A stretch of DNA of 64,000 nucleotides from DATFRY01 sp963764695 (GTDB lineage Bacteria > Myxococcota_A > Polyangia > Haliangiales > Haliangiaceae): assembly GCA_963764695.1 (NCBI GenBank), contig CAVXTW010000003.1, positions 496,001-560,000 on the forward strand. The letters are read 5' to 3'. How positions within the stretch are numbered: the stretch's first letter is position 1; each line of letters opens with the position of its first letter. Below are positions 10,005 through 18,538 of the stretch, in pieces. The notes below the pieces were generated by a model. The model was not told the origin of the DNA. It saw only the letters and a program-made list of their open reading frames with translations, and did no database searches. Made by a program: the position numbers and the translations under genes.

Positions 10005-10472
10005 CTACGACAGCGCGGCCTTGCGCCGGGCCAGGCTCTCCGACGGCCAGAGAGCGAGCGCGTCGTAGTAGGCCTCGAAGCGCGGCACCGCGTCCGGCAA
10101 GGTGACCCACGGCAGCTTCGAGCGCGTGTAGATGTGCACGTCGGGCGTCAGCGCCGACGGCTCATCGAGCGTGCCGACGCGGACGAAGCGGACCTGCGAC
10201 CGGCCGCCGTATTCGCTCCACAGCGCCGTGCCGCAGCTCGGGCAGCGAAAGATATGGTGCGGGCTGCCGCTCTCGGTCGGCATGGCGCTGGATTCTACCC
10301 GGCCGGACGAAAGCGACACCCGGTCGGCCTCGATGAGCGCGTTGAGCACGAAGGCCGAGCCGGTCTGTCGCTGGCAGTCCAGACAGTGACAGCAGTGCAC
10401 GAACATGGGGGCCGACTCGAGGCGGTAGCGCACCGCCCCGCACGCACAGCCCCCTTCCGCGGTCCGGGTCAT
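10005..10472 (-). CDS. GFA family protein (glutathione-dependent formaldehyde-activating fold)
   Basis: 155 residues with the CENP-V/GFA zinc-binding cysteines: GGCACGAVRY, CCHCLDCQRQTGSAF and CPSCGTALW. This is a small zinc protein fold of broadly unknown biochemical role; the formaldehyde-glutathione link applies to only some members. It lies 24 bases downstream of the cyclopropane-fatty-acid synthase-like gene on the same strand, so they probably share a transcript. Confidence 0.87.
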   Translation of the reverse strand: MTRTAEGGCACGAVRYRLESAPMFVHCCHCLDCQRQTGSAFVLNALIEADRVSLSSGRVESSAMPTESGSPHHIFRCPSCGTALWSEYGGRSQVRFVRVGTLDEPSALTPDVHIYTRSKLPWVTLPDAVPRFEAYYDALALWPSESLARRKAALS

Positions 10473-10496
10473 CGCGGCGCGTGCATGGCCGGCGCG

Positions 10497-11690
10497 CTAT
10501 TCGGCGGCCGCGGCGATCTTCCGGCCGGGGACATCGGCCAGCTCCGGTGTCTGCAGCAGGCGCACGCGATCGCCCAGCACCGGTCCCTTGTCGAGGATGA
10601 AGCGCTGCCGCTTGTAGCGGTCCTGGTTCTTGTTGGCCACGACCTGGAAGCAGGCGGCGTTGCCCTGCTCGCCGATGATGACCGACCAGGCCAGGAAGAA
10701 CTTCCAGATGCGGAACCAGCGCTCGCCGTAGGCAGCCACGATGGCTTCGCGGTTGCTCACCCAGTTGTCGTACCAGCGCTGGATCGTCCACGAGTAGTGG
10801 ATGGTCACGTTCTCGACGCTGTGGAACTCGAAGCCGGCCTTCTCCATCGACTTGAGCATGCGCGACGCGCAAAGGCTGGCGTCCGCACCGGGGAAGACGT
10901 ACTTGTTCATGAAGAGACCCCAGATGAGGTCCTCGGGGCGCAGGCCGCGGCGCAGGCCGGTCCACTGCAGGAGGAAGATGCCGTCGTCGGCCAGCCGCTC
11001 GTACACGAGCTTGTAGAACTTGTTCAGGTTCTTGACGCCGACGTGCTCGACCATCTCGAGGCTCACGATCTTGTCGTAGATCTCGTCGGGCGAGTCGCGG
11101 TAGTCGCGGCACAGCACGCGCGCGCGGTCCTGGACGCCGGCCTGCTCGATGCGCTCGTTGGCGAACGACGTCTGCTCCACCGACAGCGTCACGCCGGTGG
11201 CATCGACGCCGTAGTTGCGCGCCGCGTGGCGGGCCAGCGTGCCCCAGCCGCATCCGATGTCGAGCATGCGCTCGCCCGGGGCCAGCTTGAGCTTCTGGCA
11301 CACGAGGTTGAGCTTGTTGTCCTGGGCCTGCTCGAGCGTCTCGGCCGGCTCGAGGAAGAAGCCGGACGTGTAGACCATGCGCTCACCCAGGAACCAGCCG
11401 AAGAAGTCGTTGCCGCGGTCGTAGTGCTCTCGCACGATCCGCGTGTCCTGCTTCTTGGAGTGGATGCCGACCTCCCAGATGAAGTGAGACATCGCCCACT
11501 TCACGTGCTGCCAGGTCAGCTTGAACTCGACGAACGCGTTCCGGTTGCGCAGCAGCGCGGAGATGTCCCCCGGGATGTCGATGTCGCCGTCGAAGTACGC
11601 CTCGTAAAGATGCGACATCTTGATGGGCGCATTGGCGTAGCGCCTGGCCAGCTTCTTGTCATTGAACGTCACGTAGTCCGCGAGCTTCAT
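10497..11690 (-). CDS. cfa: Cyclopropane-fatty-acyl-phospholipid synthase family methyltransferase
   Basis: 397-residue SAM-dependent enzyme of the CFA synthase family, which methylenates or methylates double bonds of membrane phospholipid acyl chains. The SAM-binding motif is MLDIGCGWGTLARHAARNYG at about residues 160-179, followed by VTLSVEQTSFANERI, and the bicarbonate/active-site region includes VSLEMVEHVG. The start ATG at 11690 has GGAAG upstream and begins MKLADYVTFNDKK; the longer frame reads through the leader. It is first of two genes with the GFA protein. Homologues of this shape also include fatty-acid methyltransferases, so the exact product is not certain. Confidence 0.85.
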   Translation of the reverse strand: MKLADYVTFNDKKLARRYANAPIKMSHLYEAYFDGDIDIPGDISALLRNRNAFVEFKLTWQHVKWAMSHFIWEVGIHSKKQDTRIVREHYDRGNDFFGWFLGERMVYTSGFFLEPAETLEQAQDNKLNLVCQKLKLAPGERMLDIGCGWGTLARHAARNYGVDATGVTLSVEQTSFANERIEQAGVQDRARVLCRDYRDSPDEIYDKIVSLEMVEHVGVKNLNKFYKLVYERLADDGIFLLQWTGLRRGLRPEDLIWGLFMNKYVFPGADASLCASRMLKSMEKAGFEFHSVENVTIHYSWTIQRWYDNWVSNREAIVAAYGERWFRIWKFFLAWSVIIGEQGNAACFQVVANKNQDRYKRQRFILDKGPVLGDRVRLLQTPELADVPGRKIAAAAE

Positions 11691-12090
11691 CGCCGCTTCC
11701 CTTCGAGGTCGATCCTGCGTTTGCCTGCGTTGCCCTGGGCCGATCAAATGACGATCGTTGACGCGCTGCGCTGACCCAGGAAGTGTCCGCTCAGCGCGAG
11801 GGCTCGACCCCGCTCGATGAGCCGGCACATCACCTCGTCGAACACGGGTGATAGGCCGTAGCGTTACCGGGGCCGAACGTAACAGACCCGGCTCCACGGA
11901 TCACCACTCGGGGCGCGAGACATCGGTCCAGTGCGTCGATGGCTGAGTGGCAACATGCCATTCGCCATCAAGCACTTCGCCGACGGGGCGCAGTCGGCCG
12001 GAAAGTCTCACGAACGACAGAACCGAGCGCCACGAGGCGCACTCCTTGCGTACCCTCGAAGTACGTCGAGCGGGACATCCCACCCGCTCC
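11691..12090. other. 400-base intergenic region upstream of cfa
   Basis: This holds the leader of the cfa gene (Shine-Dalgarno GGAAG directly before its ATG) and the sequence following dtd. Both flanking genes are on the minus strand. I found no convincing ORF, tRNA, strong dyad or -10/-35 pair. Short open frames here lack codon bias. Confidence 0.5.
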
Positions 12091-12543
12091 TCAGAACTGC
12101 CGGCTCGAGTCGAGCAGGATCGTCACCGGCCCGTCGTTTACCAGCTCGACCTGCATGCTGGCGCCGAACACGCCGGTGGCGACCGGATCCACGCCGGCCG
12201 CGCGCAATCCGGCAACGAAGCGCTGGTAGAGCGCGTCGGCGGCGACCGGCTCGAGCGCCTGGGTGAAGCCCGGGCGTCGGCCCTTGCGCGCATCCCCGTA
12301 CAGCGTGAACTGCGAGACCGCGAGGACGCCGCCGCCCGCCTCCAGCACCGAGCGGTTCATCTTGCCGTCGTCGTCGGCGAAGATGCGCAGGTTCGCAACC
12401 TTGTCGACCATGTAGTCGACCTCCGCCGCGCCATCGCCGGCGCCGGCGCCGAACAGCACCATCAGGCCGGGACCGATGGCACCGACCACTTCCCCGGCCA
12501 CCCGCACCTCGGCGCGCGTCACGCGCTGGACCACCGCTCGCAC
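12091..12543 (-). CDS. dtd: D-aminoacyl-tRNA deacylase (Dtd)
   Basis: 150 residues, the normal Dtd length. It begins with the family start VRAVVQRVTRAEV and contains the catalytic SQFTLYGD (Thr in SQFT) and the Gly-cis-Pro-like segment NDGPVTILLDS near the end. It hydrolyses D-amino acids mischarged on tRNA (and Gly-tRNA-Ala) in the cytoplasm. The start chosen is GTG at 12543: it gives the canonical N-terminus, and a TATAGA hexamer lies six bases upstream, which would place the ATG at 12570 outside the transcript. Confidence 0.92.
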   Translation of the reverse strand: MRAVVQRVTRAEVRVAGEVVGAIGPGLMVLFGAGAGDGAAEVDYMVDKVANLRIFADDDGKMNRSVLEAGGGVLAVSQFTLYGDARKGRRPGFTQALEPVAADALYQRFVAGLRAAGVDPVATGVFGASMQVELVNDGPVTILLDSSRQF

Positions 12544-12549
12544 CGCCGT

Positions 12550-12555
12550 TCTATA
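12550..12555 (-). promoter_or_regulatory. Possible -10 element of dtd (TATAGA)
   Basis: TATAGA followed by six bases and then the GTG start of dtd. There is no Shine-Dalgarno in the gap, consistent with a leaderless mRNA. I found no convincing -35. Confidence 0.35.
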
Positions 12556-12608
12556 ACACACGGAATTCACGTGAACAGCGGGCGCGATCGGGAGGCAACC
12601 CCGCCATC

Positions 12609-12636
12609 TTGCTCGCAGTCAGACGGGTGGTAGTAT
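12609..12636 (+). promoter_or_regulatory. Promoter of the Cys-rich lipoprotein gene at 12646
   Basis: -35 TTGCTC (12609-12614), 16-base spacer, -10 TAGTAT (12631-12636), then nine bases to the ATG. There is too little space for a leader with a ribosome-binding site. Confidence 0.55.
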
Positions 12637-12645
12637 CGCGCGCCC

Positions 12646-13140
12646 ATGTCGCACCTCCGCTCCACAGCGGCCCTCCTGGTCCTGCTCGCCTCCGCCGCCT
12701 GCGGCGACGAGATCGGCGACGAGTGCTCGCTCTCGTCCGACTGCTCGACGCAGGGCGACCGCATCTGCGACATCACCTCGCCCGGCGGCTACTGCACCGT
12801 GCTCGGCTGCGATGTCAACACCTGCCCCGAGGAGTCGGTCTGCGTCCGCTTCTACTCGGTGGCCGACTCCAACCGCCAGTGCGATCCGCGCGCCGAGGAC
12901 ATCGTCGCGGGCAACAACCAGTGCACCGCCGACGAGCTCTGCACGCTCAGCGGCACCTGCGTCCCGCGCACCGCCGAGGTCCGCTTCTGCATGCGCAAGT
13001 GCGGTAGCAACGGCGACTGCCGCGACAACTACGAGTGTCGCGACGAGGCGCTGATGCGCGACCACGGCGGCGAACCGGTGCCGCGCCCCGGCGAGGCGGT
13101 CAGCGATGACCCGCAGCCGTTCTGCGCCGCGGCCCCGTAG
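12646..13140 (+). CDS. Cysteine-rich lipoprotein
   Basis: 164 residues. The signal peptide has a clean lipobox (LLASAAC, lipidated Cys19). The mature part has about 16 Cys in short loops (DECSLSSDCSTQGDRICD, TCPEESVCVRFY, CRDNYECRD), resembling the small disulfide-rich domains of many myxobacterial surface lipoproteins. No specific function can be assigned. A leaderless-type promoter sits immediately upstream. The downstream methyltransferase starts 13 bases after the stop. Confidence 0.75.
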   Translation: MSHLRSTAALLVLLASAACGDEIGDECSLSSDCSTQGDRICDITSPGGYCTVLGCDVNTCPEESVCVRFYSVADSNRQCDPRAEDIVAGNNQCTADELCTLSGTCVPRTAEVRFCMRKCGSNGDCRDNYECRDEALMRDHGGEPVPRPGEAVSDDPQPFCAAAP

Positions 13141-13153
13141 CGACGCGCGCGCG

Positions 13154-13948
13154 ATGCGCGGCCTGGTGCCGGATGCGCTGCTTCGCCGCGGTCCGGGCAG
13201 CCTGTACCGGCGGTGGAAGTCGCTCGAGTACCTGGCCACGCGCGATCGCCAGGCCGCGCTCGGCTTCGTCCTGGCCGGGCTGCGCGCGGGCGGCGCGGCC
13301 GGCGCGGCGCGACGCATCCGGCTGATCGGCCGCTTCACCGCCATCACCAACCGGACGCGCGGCTATCACACGCTGGGCGAGATGCTGGCGACGAGCGAGG
13401 AGATCCTGCGCCGCGAGCGCCCGGTCGTGCTCGAGGCCGGCTGCGGCCACGGCTCCAGCACCGCCAAGCTCAGCCTCGCGACCCGCGCCGCCGGCGGACA
13501 GCTGCTGGTGTTCGACTCGTTCCGCGGCCTGCCGCACAACCGCGAGCGCCACACGCACCTCGACGGCCGCGACATCGCGTTCCGCGCGGGTGCGTTTCGC
13601 GCCACGCTGCCGGCGGTCCAGCGCACGGTCGCGACGCTGGGCGCGGCCGAGGTCTGCCGCTTCCACAAGGGCTGGTTCGCCGACACCCTGCCGGCGCTGC
13701 CGCGCGAGCCGTGGCTCGACGTCGTGGTGCTCGACGTCGATCTCATCGAGTCGACGCGCGTGTGCGTGCGCGAGCTGTATCCGCGATTGCGACCGGGCGG
13801 CGTGCTGTTCACCCTCGACGGCCAGCTGCGCGCCACGCACGAGCTCCTCGGCGATGAGTCATTCTGGCGCGCCGAGGTCGGCGCCGACCCGTTACCGGTC
13901 GTCCACGGTCTCGGGCGAGGCAAGCTCGTGACGGTCCTGAGGCCGTAG
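13154..13948 (+). CDS. TylF/MycF-like SAM-dependent methyltransferase
   Basis: 264 residues. Class I methyltransferase core: the SAM site VVLEAGCGHGSSTAKLS (about residues 93-109), LLVFDSFRGLP (the TylF/MycF hallmark FDSFEGLP-like segment), then VVVLDVDLIESTRVC with the acidic metal-binding pattern and YPRLRPGGVLF. TylF/MycF enzymes O-methylate sugars of natural products, but stand-alone relatives act on unknown polar glycans. No polyketide or sugar cluster is nearby. The start at 13154 is the first ATG after the lipoprotein gene; there is no recognisable Shine-Dalgarno. Confidence 0.75.
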   Translation: MRGLVPDALLRRGPGSLYRRWKSLEYLATRDRQAALGFVLAGLRAGGAAGAARRIRLIGRFTAITNRTRGYHTLGEMLATSEEILRRERPVVLEAGCGHGSSTAKLSLATRAAGGQLLVFDSFRGLPHNRERHTHLDGRDIAFRAGAFRATLPAVQRTVATLGAAEVCRFHKGWFADTLPALPREPWLDVVVLDVDLIESTRVCVRELYPRLRPGGVLFTLDGQLRATHELLGDESFWRAEVGADPLPVVHGLGRGKLVTVLRP

Positions 13949-14124
13949 CGCCTCATTTGGCCTGCCTTTCCGGGCCTTGGCGGCCTTCACGCTTCTTCAC
14001 ACGAGCCCTCGAACGACCGCAATAGATGCGTCGCATCGTTGGGGGAGCTCGGACGGGGCTCCGGGGCCGGTTTGCGACGAGATCCCGCCCCGTGGCCCAG
14101 CGCCAGAATCCCTCCCTCGTCAGG

Positions 14125-14130
14125 TAGAGT
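14125..14130 (+). promoter_or_regulatory. Possible -10 element (TAGAGT) of the efflux operon
   Basis: TAGAGT lies eight bases before the GTG at 14139. It supports that GTG as the first codon of a leaderless transcript. No clear -35. Confidence 0.4.
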
Positions 14131-14138
14131 CCGCCCAC

Positions 14139-15383
14139 GTGCCCGACCAGCTCTCATCCGACCTCGCATCCCTTCGCATCCAGCACGACGAGCAGCCACC
14201 GTCGAGCGGACGCGGCAAGCGCCTGCTGATCTACGCCGTCATCGCGGTGGCCGCCCTCGCGGTCATCTACTTCGCGGTGTTTCCGAGCGTGGAGTCGAAG
14301 TTCTTCAAGACCGAGGTCGCGCTCACCGAGATCGCGATGGTGTCGCCGGCCCAGGCCTCGATCGAGCTGACCTCGGCCGGCTACGTGATGCCGCAGGTGC
14401 TGTCGAGGACCGTGGCCAAGGTGCCGGGCCGCGTCGCCGAGGTGAAGGTCAAGCAGAGCGACGAGGTGAAGGCCGGCGACGTGCTGCTGGTGCTCGATCA
14501 GGTCGACCAGAAGGCGGCCATCGCGGCCGGGCGATCGCGGGTGGCCACCGCGCGCGCCAACGCGGAGACCGCGCGCGCCAACCTCGCCGAGATCCAGCAG
14601 CAGCTGCAGCGCGAGCGCGACCTGTCCGGCCAGGGCGTGACCCCGAAGGCGACCGCCGACGATCTCGCCCGCCGGGCCGACGCGCTGCGCGCCGCGGTCA
14701 AGGCGGCCGACGCGGCGGCGCGCGCGTCGCAGGCCGAGGTCGCCGCGCTCGAGGTCAACCTCACCAGCTACACGGTCTCGGCCCCCATCTCGGGAAAGAT
14801 CATCAACCGCCCGCCCGAGCTGGGCGACTTCGTCGGTCCGGCGGCGCTGGGCGTGGCCGACACCGCCGGCTCCATCGAGATCGCCGACTTCGCGTCGCTG
14901 GCCGTCGAGACCGACGTGCCCGAGGGCCGGCTGCACCTGGTCAAGATGGGGCAGCCGTGCGAGATCCAGCTCGACGCGTTCCCGGACAAGCGGTACCGCG
15001 GCGAGGTCTTCGAGATCGTCCCGCGCGTCAATCGCTCCAAGGCGACCGTGGTGGTGAAGGTGAAGTTCGTGGACACGCGCGAGGGCGCGATGCCGGACAT
15101 GGCGGCGCGGGTGAGCTTCCTGTCGGGCAAGCTCGACGAGAACGCCATCAAGGAGCCGCCGAAGCTCATCGTGCCCGGCACCGCGGTGACCGAGCGCGGC
15201 GGCAGCAAGGTGGTGTTCGCCCTCGAGGACGGACGCCTGCGCATGATTCCGATCGAGCTCGGCAAGCCGTTTGGCGGTGGCTTCGAGCTCAAGCGCGGCC
15301 CCTCGGCGGGGACCCGCGTGGTGGCGGAGCCGGGACCGGATCTGGTCGACGGCCAACAGGTAAAGGAAAGGACCGGCGGATGA
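14139..15383 (+). CDS. HlyD/MacA-like periplasmic adaptor subunit
   Basis: 414 residues. One N-terminal membrane helix (about residues 25-48, LLIYAVIAVAALAVIYFAVF), then the membrane-fusion-protein order: a beta strand/lipoyl half (VPGRVAEVKVKQSDEVKAGD), a long alpha-helical hairpin rich in Ala/Arg/Glu (about 130-200), the second lipoyl half (SAPISGKIINRPPELGDFV) and a beta-barrel. It bridges an inner-membrane ABC exporter to the outer membrane. First gene of a four-gene operon whose members overlap by four bases (ATGA) or nearly abut. The GTG start is supported by the TAGAGT hexamer upstream. Confidence 0.87.
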   Translation: MPDQLSSDLASLRIQHDEQPPSSGRGKRLLIYAVIAVAALAVIYFAVFPSVESKFFKTEVALTEIAMVSPAQASIELTSAGYVMPQVLSRTVAKVPGRVAEVKVKQSDEVKAGDVLLVLDQVDQKAAIAAGRSRVATARANAETARANLAEIQQQLQRERDLSGQGVTPKATADDLARRADALRAAVKAADAAARASQAEVAALEVNLTSYTVSAPISGKIINRPPELGDFVGPAALGVADTAGSIEIADFASLAVETDVPEGRLHLVKMGQPCEIQLDAFPDKRYRGEVFEIVPRVNRSKATVVVKVKFVDTREGAMPDMAARVSFLSGKLDENAIKEPPKLIVPGTAVTERGGSKVVFALEDGRLRMIPIELGKPFGGGFELKRGPSAGTRVVAEPGPDLVDGQQVKERTGG

Positions 15384-16135
15384 GCCAGATAGAGAAGCTG
15401 GGTGCCGTGGCGAAGAACGACGGACGCACCGGTGAGGATGGCGTGTATCGCGGCACGAAGGAGTCGCAGAACATCATCACGCTGCGCAAGCTTTCGAAGA
15501 CGTACTGGCGCGGCAAGGAGAGGCTGGAGGTCCTCAAGGACATCGACCTCAACATCGCCGACGGCGCCTTCGAGGCGCTGATGGGCCCGTCCGGGTCCGG
15601 CAAGTCGACGCTCCTCAACCTGATGGCCGGGCTCGACCGGCCGAGCTCCGGCACCGTGATGGTGGGCGGTGTCGAGCTGAGCGGCCTGAGCGAGGCCGCG
15701 CTGGCCAAGTGGCGCTCGACGAACGTCGGGTTCGTGTTCCAGAACTACAACCTGATCCCGGTCCTCACCGCGGCCCAGAACGTGGAGCTGCCTCTGCTCC
15801 TGACCAAGCTGTCCAGCTCGGAGCGCAAGAAGCGGGCGGCGACGGCGCTCAAGGTGGTCGGGCTGTCGGATCGCTCGGACCATCGCCCGGACCAGCTGTC
15901 GGGCGGCCAGCAGCAGCGCACGTCGATCGCGCGCGCCATCGTCACCGACCCCAAGATCCTGGTGGCCGACGAGCCGACCGGTGACCTCGACCGCGACAGC
16001 GCCGAGGAGATCCTGGCCCTGCTCGAGAAGCTCAACCGCGAGTTCGAGAAGACCATCATCATGGTCACTCACGACCCGCACGCCGCCGAGCGCGCCCAGA
16101 TCGTGCGCAAGCTCGACAAGGGAGCGCTGCAATGA
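15380..16135 (+). CDS. ABC transporter ATP-binding protein, MacB/LolD type
   Basis: 251 residues. Walker A GPSGSGKST (about residues 70-78), Q-loop VFQNYNL, signature LSGGQQQR, Walker B ILVADEPTGDLD and an H-loop in MVTHDPHAAE. The DEPTGDLD form is typical of the MacB/LolD/FtsE class that drives FtsX-like permeases. An N-terminal extension of about 35 residues precedes the domain. It overlaps the adaptor gene and the following permease gene by four bases each, so the system is adaptor + ATPase + two permeases. Confidence 0.92.
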   Translation: MSQIEKLGAVAKNDGRTGEDGVYRGTKESQNIITLRKLSKTYWRGKERLEVLKDIDLNIADGAFEALMGPSGSGKSTLLNLMAGLDRPSSGTVMVGGVELSGLSEAALAKWRSTNVGFVFQNYNLIPVLTAAQNVELPLLLTKLSSSERKKRAATALKVVGLSDRSDHRPDQLSGGQQQRTSIARAIVTDPKILVADEPTGDLDRDSAEEILALLEKLNREFEKTIIMVTHDPHAAERAQIVRKLDKGALQ

Positions 16136-17319
16136 GGTTGGCCACTCTGGCGGTCAAGAACGTCGGCCGCCACAAGGGTCGGACGGCGCTGACCGCGCTG
16201 GGCATCGCCGTCGCCATCGTGCTGTTCATGCTGATGCGCACGGTGGTGCTGTCGTGGACCGGCGCGGTCGATGCGTCCGCCAAGGACCGCATCGGCACGC
16301 GCCACAAGGTCACGTTCATCATGAGCCTGCCCAAGCGGTACGTGGACGACATCGGGCAGATCCAGGGCGTGTCGAGGGCGAAGGACGGGACACCGCGGGT
16401 GACCTGGGCCAACTGGTTCGGCGCCAAGGATCCGAACAAGCCGGACGACTTCTTCGCCACCATCGCCACCGACCCGAAGACGTTCCTCGACGTCTACGAC
16501 GAGATCATCGTCGATCCAAAGCAGGCCGACGCCTGGAAGGCGGACCGGCGCGGCGCGCTCGTCGGCGACAGCCTGGCCAAGAAGAAGGGCTGGAAGGTCG
16601 GCGACAAGATCGTCCTGCAGGGCACGATCTTCCCGGGCGACTGGGAGTTCATCATCGACGGCATCTACACGGCCGAGCGGCGCACCGTGGACCGCTCGAC
16701 CCTGTGGTTCCACTGGGACTACCTGAACGAGTCCCCGGTCTTCAAGCCCAAGGACATGGTCGGCTGGATCATGGCGCGCGTGGACGAGCCCGGTCAGTCG
16801 GGCGCCATCTCGAAGAAGATCGACAAGATGTTCGACGAGCGCGACACCCAGACGGTGACCATGAGCGAGAAGGCGCTCAACCAGTCCTTCCTCGGCTTCT
16901 TCTCCGCGGTGCTGACGGCCATCGACGCGGTGACCTTCGCCATCCTGGTCATCATCGTGCTCATCCTGGGCAACACCATCGTCATGGCGGTGCGCGAGCG
17001 GACCACCGAGTACGGGTGCCTTCGCGCCATCGGGTTCCGCGGCAAGCACCTGGCCTGGCTGGTGGTCGGCGAGTCGGTGACCATCGGCCTCGTCGGTGGC
17101 CTCGTCGGCCTGGGCGTGAGCTGGTTGCTCATCAACGGGCTGCTGGGTCCGTTCGTCGAGGAGAACATGGGCGGCTTCCTGCCCCACTTCAAGATCCCGC
17201 CCCAGCTGGCGGCCCTCGGCCTCGGCGTCGCAGCGATCCTCGCGGTGGTGGCGGCCATCTGGCCCGCCTATCGCGCGTCCAAGCTGAAGGTGGCCGATGC
17301 CATCCGAACGGTGGAGTGA
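16132..17319 (+). CDS. FtsX/MacB-type ABC permease 1
   Basis: 395 residues with one N-terminal membrane helix (GIAVAIVLFMLMRTVVLSW), a large periplasmic MacB-PCD-like domain, and three C-terminal helices in the FtsX domain (TFAILVIIVLILGNTIVMAV, then the cytoplasmic RTTEYGCLRAIGFRGKHLAW coupling segment). It ends with the usual WPAYRASKLKVADAIRTVE. The coupling with the ATPase gene (ATGA) shows it is part of the export machine. Confidence 0.9.
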   Translation: MRLATLAVKNVGRHKGRTALTALGIAVAIVLFMLMRTVVLSWTGAVDASAKDRIGTRHKVTFIMSLPKRYVDDIGQIQGVSRAKDGTPRVTWANWFGAKDPNKPDDFFATIATDPKTFLDVYDEIIVDPKQADAWKADRRGALVGDSLAKKKGWKVGDKIVLQGTIFPGDWEFIIDGIYTAERRTVDRSTLWFHWDYLNESPVFKPKDMVGWIMARVDEPGQSGAISKKIDKMFDERDTQTVTMSEKALNQSFLGFFSAVLTAIDAVTFAILVIIVLILGNTIVMAVRERTTEYGCLRAIGFRGKHLAWLVVGESVTIGLVGGLVGLGVSWLLINGLLGPFVEENMGGFLPHFKIPPQLAALGLGVAAILAVVAAIWPAYRASKLKVADAIRTVE

Positions 17320-17325
17320 GGAACC

Positions 17326-18495
17326 ATGATCCCCCTTCGCTATAATGTGAGAAGCCTCCTGGTCCGCCGCGCCACCTCCGTGGCCACGCTGTTCGGCGTC
17401 GCGCTGGTCGTGTTCGTGCTCGCGGCGGCGATGATGCTGACCAACGGCATCGACAAGACCCTGACCCTCTCCGGCTCGCCCGACCACGTCATCATCATCC
17501 GCAAGGGCGCCGACTCGGAGATGCCCAGCACCATCGAGACCAGCGCGCTGGCCATGGTCCTGTCGGCGCCCGGGGTGAAGAAGAACACCCAGGGCAAGCC
17601 GATCGGCGCCGGCGAGATCGTCACGGTCATCCTTGGCGACAAGGTCGGGTCCGAGGGCAGCGTGTCCAACGTGCTGGTCCGCGGCGTGGCCGACAACGTG
17701 TTCGAGATCCGCCCGAACGTGACCATCGTGGCCGGACGCAAGGCCAGGCCGGGCTCCGACGAGGTCATCATCGGCGACCAGATCCGCGGCCGCTTCGTGG
17801 GCATGGACCTCGACCAGTCGTTCGAGCTCAAGAAGAACCGACCGGTCAAGGTGGTCGGCGTGTTCGCGGACAGCGGGTCGTCGTTCGAGTCGGAGGTGTG
17901 GGCCGACGTGGAGACGGTCCGCTCGTCGTTCGGCCGCGAGGGCACCGTCACCTCGGCGACGGTGACGCTCGAATCGCCGACCAAGTACGACGTGTTCAAG
18001 GCGGCGGTCGAGCAGGACAAGCGGCTCGGCCTCGAGGTGCTGCGCGAGCAGACCTACTACGAGAAGCAGAGCGAGATGACCAGCATGCTGATGTCCATCC
18101 TCGGCTGGATCATCGGCGTGTTCTTCATCATCGCCGCCGTCATCGGCGCGTTCATCACCATGAACACGGCGGTGGCTCACCGGACGCGCGAGATCGGCAC
18201 CATGCGCGCGCTCGGCTTCTCCAGCAAGGCAGTGATGATGTCCTTCACGCTGGAATGCATCTTCCTGGCCGTGGCGGGAGCCGGCATCGGCGTGGTGGCG
18301 GCGTTCTTCATGAGCTTCGTCGAGTTCTCGGTCATCAACTTCATGTCCTGGTCCGAGATCGTCTTCAAGTTCCAGATGAACTCCAGCGTCGTCGTCACCG
18401 CGGTGGTCGTCGGCGCCTTCACCGGCCTGCTCGGCGGCGTCATCCCGGCCTTCCGGGCATCGCGCCTCAAGCCGATCGACGCCCTCCGCGGGTAG
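17326..18495 (+). CDS. FtsX/MacB-type ABC permease 2
   Basis: 389 residues, paralogous to the preceding permease, with the same topology: an N-terminal helix (LFGVALVVFVLAAAMMLTNG), a periplasmic domain, and a C-terminal FtsX domain containing RTREIGTMRALGFSSKAVMM. It has a Shine-Dalgarno (GAGGAA) four bases before the ATG, unlike the leaderless-looking first genes of other units. Two different permeases with one ATPase suggest a heteromeric transporter, as in Lol-like systems. Substrate unknown. Confidence 0.9.
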   Translation: MIPLRYNVRSLLVRRATSVATLFGVALVVFVLAAAMMLTNGIDKTLTLSGSPDHVIIIRKGADSEMPSTIETSALAMVLSAPGVKKNTQGKPIGAGEIVTVILGDKVGSEGSVSNVLVRGVADNVFEIRPNVTIVAGRKARPGSDEVIIGDQIRGRFVGMDLDQSFELKKNRPVKVVGVFADSGSSFESEVWADVETVRSSFGREGTVTSATVTLESPTKYDVFKAAVEQDKRLGLEVLREQTYYEKQSEMTSMLMSILGWIIGVFFIIAAVIGAFITMNTAVAHRTREIGTMRALGFSSKAVMMSFTLECIFLAVAGAGIGVVAAFFMSFVEFSVINFMSWSEIVFKFQMNSSVVVTAVVVGAFTGLLGGVIPAFRASRLKPIDALRG

Positions 18496-18504
18496 CGGCC
18501 CAGC

Positions 18505-18536
18505 GGCCGCGCGTCTTGCCGTCGAGACGCGCGGCC
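18505..18536. terminator. Bidirectional terminator between convergent genes
   Basis: Perfect 12-base inverted repeat (18505-18516 and 18525-18536) with an 8-base loop, placed exactly between the 3' ends of the permease gene and the convergent channel gene. Confidence 0.7.
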
Positions 18537-18538
18537 TG

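Noticed and set aside
14154..16132. Minus-strand ORFs opposite the efflux operon
   Set aside because: They mirror the HlyD/ABC frames and show His/Arg/Leu-rich composition typical of antisense frames in GC-rich DNA.
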